From Pelagophyceae sp. CCMP2097 (Eukaryota > Sar > Pelagophyceae): a stretch of 12,865 nucleotides of DNA. The translations under genes and the position numbers were made by a program. Positions 1 to 6,784 of the stretch are shown here, in pieces; positions within the stretch are counted from its first letter, which is position 1, and the number at the start of each line of letters is the position of its first letter. A model generated the notes under the pieces. The model made no database searches. It was not told where the DNA came from and worked only from the letters and a program-made list of their open reading frames with translations. Where the stretch lies: positions 603,661 to 616,525 of the forward strand of contig MU657176.1 of the NCBI GenBank assembly GCA_026770575.1, written 5' to 3'.

Positions 1-5
1 CATGG

Positions 6-52
6 GACCCAATATGGGGCCCCATATGGGGCCCCATACCCCATATTGGGTC
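6..52. repeat. Nested palindrome / 14-bp inverted repeat
   Basis: The arms gacccaatatgggg (6-19) and ccccatattgggtc (39-52) are perfect reverse complements. Between and overlapping them, the 12-mer atatggggcccc occurs twice in tandem (12-23 and 24-35), and 12-27 is itself a perfect palindrome. The block could fold into a long hairpin or cruciform. No gene is attached to it, and the left side of the window cuts its context. Function unknown. Confidence 0.8.
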
Positions 53-304
53 GGCTGGACCCCATAAGCCCATAGACTGCGCGGCGACCCAGCCGGCTAC
101 CCCACCGAACCACGACCGAAGTGCCAAAGCGCTTGGGCGTCCAAACCGGCGCGAGGAGACGCGCGCTTCATGCGCGAGAACGTTCTCCGAAGCACGGGCA
201 CCCGGGCCTCCGGGCCTGGAAGCCCACCTTTGACTCGGGTTTGGCGGTTATTCCCGCCTGGGGCAGCCCCACCCAGGGTGGATTTTAAGCAAGCAACCAC
301 CTAC

Positions 305-339
305 TAGGATTCCTAGTGTATCTGGGGATAGGAATCCTA
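305..339. repeat. 11-bp inverted repeat hairpin
   Basis: taggattccta (305-315) and taggaatccta (329-339) are perfect reverse complements separated by 13 nt. Each arm is also nearly self-palindromic. It lies about 200 bp beyond the GST stop codon on the transcribed side, so it could be a 3'-end RNA structure or a remnant of a small inverted-repeat element. No U-tract is visible that would suggest a bacterial-type terminator. Confidence 0.7.
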
Positions 340-545
340 TCTCAAATTTAAACATGATCGACGACGAAAAGTTTCTGCATCGTGTCTCGATTAACCGCGG
401 TTGACCGGCCGGGCGGGCCCTGCAGTGGCGAGGCTTAGGGATCTCTAGCCGGGGGGGCTCGTAGGACCGGGCTCGGAGCCGCGTCGCCGCTTTCGAAGTC
501 GAGGAGTCCCGTGGGCTTCGAGGCCCGGGCGTGGTCCGAGAGGCC

Positions 546-1508
546 TTAGATGACACGTTGCATCGTCTGCTGCACCGATGCCTTGTAGCCTTCGATGCCG
601 TCTTGCGTCTTGGACTTGCGCAGGTCGGAGTCGAGGAAGGCTTGGAGGCGCGGCCCGTGCGGCGTCGAAGCGTCGAGCATTCCGGCGCGGTGCGCTTGGA
701 GGCAGGGGAACGCGGCAAACGCCTCGGCGTGGCCCGCGGTGAGGAGCTGGTCCATCGTGTCGAAGAGCAGGACGTCGACGAAGACGGGCGAATTTTCGAC
801 GAGGTAGGGCCCCGCGTCGTGAGCGAGTGCGCGCTCGAAGCAGGGGAGGTACTTATCGCACGCGTCCGCCGTGCGTTGCTTCTGCTCGGCAGTCTGGGCG
901 TAGGCGCCAAAGTTGAACTCAAAGGCGCGGCCCATGCTCGTGCGCAAGTCGTCGATGCCCTCGGCGAGCATGTCCGCCCGCGCTTTCAGCGCCGGATTCG
1001 ACCCGCAGACGCAATGCTTCTCTGCGAGGTAACGGATAATGGCCTTGGACTGCACAAGGTTTAGGCCGTCGATGCGCAGGAGCGGCACCTGGCCGAAGAG
1101 GAGCAGGCCCTGGTCGCGCATCGACTTCAAATGCTCCGGCTGCGAAAGGTGAGTCACGCCTTCAAAGCCGGGCACCGCTTCCTCGTAAGCCTCGCCCGTG
1201 AACGCGAGCATAAAGCGAATCTAGAAACGCGCGTGCGGCCCAATGGAATAGAGGCGGGCCAACAACATGGAGGCGGGCCAACAACATGGATGGCTCCTTA
1301 TAGGACACCGTCCGAAACGCACCGATTCGCAGAGACCGCGGCCGTTCCAGTACGTCAGCGTCGTCGGCGCCGTTGGCATGGCGGGCATCATGGTGATGGC
1401 GCTCGCGGGCCGCACGTATGTCGCAGAGATCAGGGCGCACAACGACAAGCGTCTGAGCATGCAACCTTGGGCAGTCACGGTCGTGTTCGGGTCGCGGACG
1501 ATCGCCAA
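546..1508 (-). CDS. Glutathione S-transferase, two exons
   Basis: Predicted to conjugate glutathione to electrophiles. Exon 1 is 1508-1323 and exon 2 is 1220-546. The 102-nt intron (1221-1322) starts GTGCGT and ends TTTCTAG, is phase 0, and joins CES to IRFML, restoring the usual GST helix 1. The model is 286 aa. The thioredoxin-like N-domain shows LTYWNGRGLCESIRF with Tyr53 as the likely catalytic tyrosine, the cis-proline motif QVP (106-108) and the glutathione-binding Q119-S120 in VQSKAIIRYLA. An all-helical C-domain follows. The pattern is closest to the alpha/pi/sigma GSTs. About 45 residues precede the first strand, longer than usual. Met17 (1460) or Met40 are alternative starts; from Met17 the leader has Arg-Arg, a hydrophobic run and an ASA site, resembling a signal or organelle-targeting peptide. 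The gene is divergent from transportin. Confidence 0.9.
1251..1288. repeat. 19-bp tandem duplication in GST intron
   Basis: The unit gaggcgggccaacaacatg is present twice head to tail (1251-1269, 1270-1288) with no mismatch. It lies wholly inside the GST intron, between the splice sites, so it does not affect the protein. Confidence 0.95.
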
Positions 1509-1615
1509 ATGTATCGAATTCTTTTTTAGCGACTCAGGCAGTCCGATTTGTCAGTGTCGCGGTCCGACGGACAGCGGATGAGCGAGGCGCCATAGAAGTC
1601 GACGTCGGCCGACAT
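1509..1615. promoter_or_regulatory. Divergent intergenic region, GST / transportin
   Basis: Only 107 bp separate the most upstream GST start (1508, minus) from the transportin ATG (1616, plus), so both promoters or leaders must share this DNA. On the plus strand it holds cttttttag (1521-1529), very like the window's real 3' splice sites, and a six-codon upstream frame, MSEAP-stop (1578-1595). If the GST start is really Met17 or Met40, the gap is 155 bp or more. The regulatory role is inferred from arrangement; no core promoter motif is recognised. Confidence 0.45.
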
Positions 1616-4600
1616 ATGGAGGAGCTCGTGCGATCTCTGGAGGTGCTGGCGCGGTGCCCGCCCGGCGCGCCGGACTATTCCGATGCCGCGGCGCGCCTCA
1701 CGGCGTTCGAAGGCGGCGCCGCCGACGAGCTGTGCTGCGCGCTGGCGGCGCTCGTGGCCCACGGCGGCGCCCCAGCGCTCTCGGAGCCCGGCCGCCTCTT
1801 TGCCGCCGTGGCGCTGAAGAACGTGCTCGACCGCCGAGCGAAAATGCTCGGCGCCGCGACGCTCGCGCAACTGCGACGCGACGCTTTGTCCGCCGTGAAA
1901 TCGGAGAGCGGCGCCGCGAAACGCGGCGCCTCGCTCCTCGTCGAGGCGCTGAGCTTGGGCGCGCAGCCGTGGCCCGAGCTCGCCGCGGCGCTGCACGGCA
2001 TGCTCTCGACGACCGACGCCGCGGCCGCGCTTCGCGTCCTCGCAGACCTCGTCGCCGGCGAGTCCCTCTTCCCTGCGACGGGGGTTCCCTGCAACGGGGA
2101 AGCAACACGACGCCATTATCAGGCGACGACGACGCGCGGCGGCGCGGCCCCTTTGCAGCCGATTTGGCTCGTGCCGAACTCGACGCTCTCGTTTCGGCCG
2201 TCGTGGCACTCGCCGCGGCGCCGGACGCCGCCGTCCGGCGCAACGCGCTCGACGTCGCCACGAGCCTCGGATGGTGCGTGCTTGGAGACTGCTCTCAAGG
2301 AAACTGCCTGCTGGAGAACTCGCCGTCGAGACGCGACGTCGAGCGAGACGCGGCATCGAGCGAGACGCAGCATCGAGCGAGACGCTTCATCGAAGTCGCC
2401 GCGGGGATCGCACACGCGACGCGAACGCCCCCTTGCTTAGGCTGAGCCGCGCTTCGGCGGCTGCGAGCGACGGGTCTGCGCTGGCGGCGCTGTCCTCGCT
2501 GGCAAGCGACGTCGACGGCGGCGTGCGGGGCGCTGTCCTGCGCGCGCTGCGCGCTCTGCTGCGCGCGGGGACGCTCGATTCGGCGCGCATCGTCGGCGTC
2601 GCCGACTTTTGCCTCGGCGCGCTTGGCGACGGCGATTCGGCCGTGGCGTTGGCCGCCGCAGAGTGGTTCGCCGCGCTGGCGCGCGGCTGCGAGCGGCGGC
2701 GGCCCGAGTGCGCCGCCGCCGCCGACTTGGTCGTGGACCGCGTCGTCCCGCGACTTCTACAGGCGATGTGCTACACGCAAGAAGACGTCGACGAGTTTGC
2801 CGCAGACGCAAGACGCATGACCGTCGGCGTCGCAGACGCCGACGACGACGTCCGGCCGCGCTACGCGAGCTCGGGCGTCGTCGACAGCGACGACGACGAC
2901 GACGACGACGACGAAGCTGAGGCCGACTCGGACGAGCCGTGCGCGCGGTGGACGCTGCGCAAGTGCAGTGCGTCTGCTTTAGACGCGTTTGCTCGCGCGG
3001 GCGGCGCGCGCGTCGCCTCTGCGGCGCTGCCGCACATTATAACGGCACTCGAGGCCGGCGGCGTGTGGGACCGCGAGGCGGCGCTGCTGGCCCTCGGCGC
3101 CCTCGCCGGCGGCGCCGAAATCTCCGAATTGGCGCCGACGCTCGTACCCTTCGTGCTGCGGCAGACGTTGTGCGACGAGACGCCCCAACTCCGCGAGATT
3201 TCGGCCTGGGTCCTCGAGCGCTGCGCAAACGCATGGCTCCCACTGTTAAACGACACCGACGCGAACCGCCTCGTCGCCGACTTTTGCGACGCGCTGGCTG
3301 AGCGAACCGCCACCGACGGCCACAAGCGCGTCGTCGAGGCGGCCGCGTCGGCGCTCGCCGCCGTGCTCGAAGCCGGCGCGCCACGCCTCGGCGCGCCCGC
3401 GGCAGCGCTGGCGCCGCGCCTCGCCGCTGCCGTGGTCCGCGCGCCGCCGCGCGCGCGCTTCGCCGTCTACGCGGCGGTCCAAGCGCTGGCGCAGCACGCG
3501 CCGCTCGCGGCCGCCGAAATCCTGGGCCTGCTTAGAGCGCTCGAGCCGCGCTGGCACGAGCTGGCCGCGGCCACGCCGGCCTGGAAAGCGCTGCCGCTGC
3601 TCCAGTGCGCGCAGGCGCTCGCGCGCGCGCCCGCCGCCGCCGGCACGTACCCGCACGGCGCCGACCTCTGGGCGTTTGTTGCGGCGCGGTGCTTTTGCAT
3701 AGTGCGGTTTGGGCTCGCCGACGACGACTGCGGCGCGGCGACGGCGGCGGCGCACGCGCTGGACGTCGTCTCCGCGATGCGAACGCCGCTCGGGCCCGCC
3801 TTTGCAAACGTGGTCGCGGCCGAATGGGACGCCGTGCAAGGGCCGCTCGCGGCGCACGTCGAACCTTGCGCCGTGGGTGATCGCCGCGCGGCGGCGGCGG
3901 CGGCGGCGGCGGCGCTCGTCGGCGACTGCGCCACAGACGCCGCTTTGGGGTCGCGCGTTTCGGGCGCCGCGCCGCTGCTCCTCTCCTGCGTCGAGGTCGC
4001 ACATCGCGACTCGCCGCCGGCGGTCGCCGCCGCGCACAACGCTCTGTGGGCTCTGGGCGAGCTTGCGAAGCGCTTGCCGCCGTCGCCGGACCTCCAACGG
4101 GCGCTCGGCCACGCGGTGGACCGCCTCGCGCTGCTGCTCCTCACGGACGCGGACGCGGACAGGATACGCCTCCTTGTACGGAACCATGCAGATCCATCCA
4201 CGCACCTCGCCTCGCACGCCGCTCTCACGCTCGGCGCGTGCGTGGCGCGGAGCGACGTCGGCGACGTTAGCGGTTTGTTTGACGCGGCGCAGCCACGCGG
4301 CGCCGCCTGCTTTTCGGCCTGGGCGCGCGCGCTCGCAAAAGCGTGCGCCGACGCCGACGCCGACGACGCCATCCAAGCCTACGCGGCGCTCCACGCCGTC
4401 GCGGCGAAGAACGCGGGGCACGCGCACCGAGAAGCCACCGACGCGCTCCTCTGCGCCCTCGCGGCCTGGCAGCGGCGCCAACCGCCCGTGAGCCGCCGTG
4501 CGGGGGGCGCGGACCATGCCTTTGGCACCGCCGGACGCTGATGGGACGCGCGACGGCGCTGCCACAAGAATGTGCTTCCCCTAGGCCCCGCCGCCGCAGC

Positions 4601-4713
4601 TGGCCCTCGCCTTCCGGCGGCTCTTGGACCACCTCCGGTCGCGCGCGCCGCACTTTGGCGCCGGCCTCAAAGCCGGCGACGCCATGTACCTCCAAAGGCT
4701 CTACGGGTCCTGA
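1616..4713 (+). CDS. Transportin (karyopherin beta-2), four exons
   Basis: A nuclear import receptor of the importin-beta superfamily; in the family it carries PY-NLS cargo through the pore and releases it on RanGTP. Exons: 1616-2057, 2159-2273, 2441-4487, 4585-4713, giving 910 aa (family about 890). The protein is HEAT repeats throughout. Transportin hallmarks are the N-terminal LFAAVALKNVLDRR, an acidic insert (about residues 315-350, including D336-D343) followed by WTLRKCSASALDAF, and a C-terminal exon ending AMYLQRLYGS, matching the usual tail. Introns: 2058-2158 (GC donor, GCGAGT; phase 1), 2274-2440 (GTGCGT; phase 2) and 4488-4584 (GTGAGC; phase 0). Without the last splice the frame would end at 4541 and lose the conserved tail. 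Intron 1 is the least certain: a 41-nt GT-AG alternative (2062-2102) also keeps frame. Convergent with the zinc-finger gene. Confidence 0.92.
2069..2099. repeat. 15-bp imperfect tandem pair, transportin intron 1
   Basis: ttccctgcgacgggg (2069-2083) and ttccctgcaacgggg (2085-2099) differ at one base and have a 16-bp period. They lie in the first transportin intron just after the proposed donor. Confidence 0.85.
2340..2390. repeat. 17-bp tandem repeat x3, transportin intron 2
   Basis: Three consecutive 17-bp units share the core cgagcgagacgc and end in cat (2340-2356, 2357-2373, 2374-2390); they differ only in two bases near the end. The array sits inside the second transportin intron (2274-2440) and makes that intron the longest of the confirmed transportin introns. 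Confidence 0.95.
2889..2912 (+). repeat. (GAC)8 trinucleotide repeat encoding Asp8
   Basis: Eight uninterrupted GAC codons encode D336-D343 in the acidic insert of transportin. In characterised transportins this acidic loop couples RanGTP binding to cargo release. A pure repeat is prone to length change by slippage in multiples of one residue, which an acidic loop could tolerate. Confidence 0.97.
3888..3914 (+). repeat. (GCG)9 repeat encoding Ala9 in transportin
   Basis: Nine uninterrupted GCG codons encode an alanine run just after GDRR in a C-terminal HEAT helix of transportin. It is a pure trinucleotide tract and a likely site of length polymorphism. The run is compatible with a helix, so it need not break the fold. 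Confidence 0.97.
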
Positions 4714-4756
4714 CGCGGTGGCGCATCATACGGGTCCTGACGCGTTGGTGCATCAC
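4703..4756. repeat. 27-bp tandem duplication across transportin stop
   Basis: Two adjacent 27-bp copies (4703-4729 and 4730-4756) begin acgggtcctgacgcg and end gcatca plus one base. Three mismatches are seen. The transportin stop codon TGA (4711-4713) lies in the first copy, so the second copy is 3' UTR and repeats the last coding bases. Confidence 0.92.
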
Positions 4757-4855
4757 GACGATCAAGCGCCGCGGCGGCCTCGCGGTCGAAAAAGTGGTTT
4801 AACAAGTTTTAACACGCCTTTGGGCGCGGCCTCGGTTCGGATCCCGGATCCGGGC

Positions 4856-6297
4856 TCAGCCGCCGCCGCCGCGGATCCTGGAGAGCACGTCGTTGATCTC
4901 TCCCGAGAGGTTCTCAAACTCGCGTGCCTTTGCGGCATTTTGCCGCGCGAGCGCGCCGTGCCGCGCGAGGTCTGCGGCGCGCGCGGCGAGCACCTCGGGG
5001 CCCTCTGGCGCCGCCGCCGCGCCGGCCGGTATCGGTGCGGTGGCGGGCGCGGGCCGCGGCCGCTTGCAGACGCAGCAGTTTGCTGCGGCGTGTTTGTTCT
5101 TTTTCGAGCACAGCGCGCACTTCCAGTCCTGCGGCGATGGAAGCCGCTCCGGCGCGCTCGAAGCAAGAGCTTCGATGGCGCGCGCGACGCGCTTGCGCGC
5201 GCGCGACACGGCCGCCGTCGCCGGGAGCGGGTCCAGCAAAGCGCAAAGGAAGCGGTCCGTCAGCGCGTCCGCGTACCGCTCTCGCTGCACAGTCGGCGCC
5301 GCCGCGTTGGCGGCGAGCCAGCCTTCGACGTCGGCGGTAAAGGCTTTCTCGACGTCCGCCGCCGCCGCGCCCGCGCGGTTCGCCGCGTCGGAAAGGGCGG
5401 CGTCATGGACGTGGGGCACGGCGTCGATGCGGACGCTATACCGCTCCGTCGTCCGCTGGTAAGCCTCGCCGCCGAGAGGCGCCGCGCCGTCCGGGAGCGC
5501 CGCGCCGTCTGGGCACAGGTCAGAGTCGTCGGAGCTCGGATCGCGACGTGCGCCGTCGCGCGCCGCGCGGGGCGACTGCGCGGCGCCGTCGACCTGCGGC
5601 GTGGGCAGCGCCGGCATGTGCTGCCGAACTTGCGGCGACTGCCGAACTGATGTGGCGAGGGGCGCGCCGCGGCCCCGCGCGACGCCGGCCGCCGGCTGCT
5701 GCTGCGCGGGCAGCTGCCGCGGCGCCGCCGCGCCGGGCGAACCCTGCGGCACCGCGGGCAGCACCGCCGCCAGCAGGACCGCCGCGGGCAGCGGCGCCCA
5801 CCGCTGCGCCTCTGCGCGCGCGTCGCCGCCGCGCCGCGCCGCGTGCGGCGCCGGCACCTGCGCGGCGAGCAATCGGCGTCAGAGGCGCCGCGGCCCGGGC
5901 GGCGCTGCAGGCATCGGTCCGTCCGAGTCGCCGGTATTGGAGCTCGGACGCCGCGCCGCACGACCGCGTCGCGCGCGGCCGGCGCCGCGCGCGCCCTCCG
6001 CCGCGAGCTCCGCGTCGTGCTCTGGTAAATGTCGGCGAGGCAGTCGTCGAGGAGCGTCAGCGTCGGCAGTTCGGCCACCACTGAAAGGTCGGCCAGCGCC
6101 GGCAGGGCGCCCATAGACGCGCTGTGCGCCGGGAGGACGCCCGCGAACGCGCCGTGCGTCGACAGGGCGCCCGTGGACGCGCTATGCGCCGGCAGGGTGT
6201 CCATGGACGCGCTGTGCGCCGGTAGGACGCCCGTGGACGCGCTGTGCGTCGGTAGGACGCCCGTGGACGCGGTATGCGCCGGCAGTGCGCCGCTCAT
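4856..6297 (-). CDS. RanBP2-type zinc-finger protein with N-terminal decapeptide repeats
   Basis: Not recognised beyond one domain. Exon 1 is 6297-5962 and exon 2 is 5857-4856. The 104-nt intron (5858-5961, GTGCGG to GCGCAG) is phase 0, giving 445 aa. Exon 2's frame is closed upstream by a stop, so a splice is needed; this donor is the best fit but not proven. Residues 3-62 are six ten-residue repeats like GVLPAHSAST. Then come a short acidic helical stretch (LLDDCLADIY), a low-complexity Pro/Ala/Gln/Arg region, a predicted helical region (about 245-345), and a C4 zinc finger at about 357-376 (W-x-C-x2-C-x3-N-x6-C-x2-C, inside WKCALCSKKNKHAAANCCVC). The C-terminus is helical with a Gly4 tail. 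Such fingers bind single-stranded RNA, ubiquitin or RanGDP in different proteins; which applies here cannot be told. Convergent with transportin. Confidence 0.72.
5062..5127 (-). other. RanBP2-type zinc finger (zf-RanBP) domain
   Basis: The region encodes DWKCALCSKKNKHAAANCCV followed by CKRPR. Cys pairs are spaced x2 and x2 with ten residues between, the Trp sits two residues before the first Cys, and the conserved Asn is four residues after the second Cys. This is the standard zf-RanBP pattern. The basic residues after the last Cys fit a nucleic-acid-binding member, but that is inference. Confidence 0.88.
6112..6291 (-). repeat. 30-bp minisatellite, six coding units
   Basis: Six head-to-tail 30-bp units on the minus strand encode ten-residue units of the form G-[AV]-L-P-[AT]-H-[ST]-A-S-[TM]; a seventh decays into the following sequence. 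The fifth unit is the most diverged (GALSTHGAFA). Units are in frame, so copy-number change would keep the protein open. There are no spacers of different sequence between units. Confidence 0.95.
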
Positions 6298-6784
6298 GGC
6301 GCCTCGAGTTGTGGCCCGCGGGCCTCGCGCCCCGCGGCGGCGGCGACGCAAGGGCGCCCGCGCCCGGCGCCGGAGGCAGGCCGTCGTCGACTGATCGGCA
6401 GCCGAGGTGGGTAAGATCTCATCGAAACGTATTTAGCGACGGGTCCCGTCCGGGGCGGGCGCGGGGGTTAGGACTCGGTTAGGCCGGACACCGGGACACG
6501 TCTAGGGCCGGACGTTTGGGTCCTTTGCAGCAGCTTCACCGCCGCGGCGGTGGTTGCGTCGGCCCGCGTGAGACTTTTGCATACAAGAGAGGATTAAAGT
6601 TCGTAAAGATATCGGGGGATGAGGGGCACCGGAGGTTTGCCGTTGGCTGGCTATGGACCGGGCGTCGCGCGCCGTCGGGCGCGGCGTCGCGCGCCTTCGG
6701 GTGTGGCCTTGATGGGCGCGGCCTTGCGGGCGCCCGTGCGCGACTTTGGGTTGTCGTCGCGCGACTTCTGGGTGGTCGGCGACT
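6298..6784. other. Intergenic region between zinc-finger gene and pyrophosphatase 3' end
   Basis: Both flanking genes are on the minus strand, so this 487-bp stretch holds the 3' UTR of the pyrophosphatase (right) and the promoter/5' UTR of the zinc-finger gene (left). The ATG at 6297 sits in a ggcgccATGagc context, with no upstream in-frame ATG in the adjoining open frame. A 22-bp imperfect tandem pair lies at 6661-6704. No coding sequence is supported. Confidence 0.5.
6661..6704. repeat. 22-bp imperfect tandem duplication
   Basis: Two copies starting ggcgtcgcgcgcc (6661-6682 and 6683-6704) with three mismatches. They lie about 80-125 bp downstream of the pyrophosphatase stop on the transcribed strand, so probably in its 3' UTR. 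Confidence 0.85.

Larger units (their letters stand above)
1..545. other. Gene-free flank downstream of the GST gene
   Basis: I see no convincing coding sequence here. A minus-strand open frame at 97-300 has no recognisable motif. The stretch holds the palindrome at 6-52, a second hairpin at 305-339, and a short less GC-rich patch around 300-390. It lies 3' of the minus-strand GST gene, so the right part probably includes that gene's 3' UTR. Confidence 0.5.

Noticed and set aside
97..300. 67-codon minus-strand open frame in the left flank
   Set aside because: No motif, no homology I recognise, and the composition is that of the flank; length is unremarkable in GC-rich DNA.
1526..4565. Long minus-strand open frames opposite transportin (1526-2356, 3246-4565, 3467-4372)
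   Set aside because: They are antisense to a well-supported transportin and consist of Arg/Ala/Ser-rich low complexity without motifs, as expected when GC-rich DNA leaves few stop codons.
4343..5650. 435-codon plus-strand open frame spanning the transportin end and the zinc-finger gene
   Set aside because: It crosses two real genes in the wrong frame or strand, is Arg-rich throughout, and has no recognisable domain.
6112..6291. CRISPR-like array of 30-bp repeats
   Set aside because: Units are contiguous with no unique spacers and are in frame within a coding exon, so it is a coding minisatellite.
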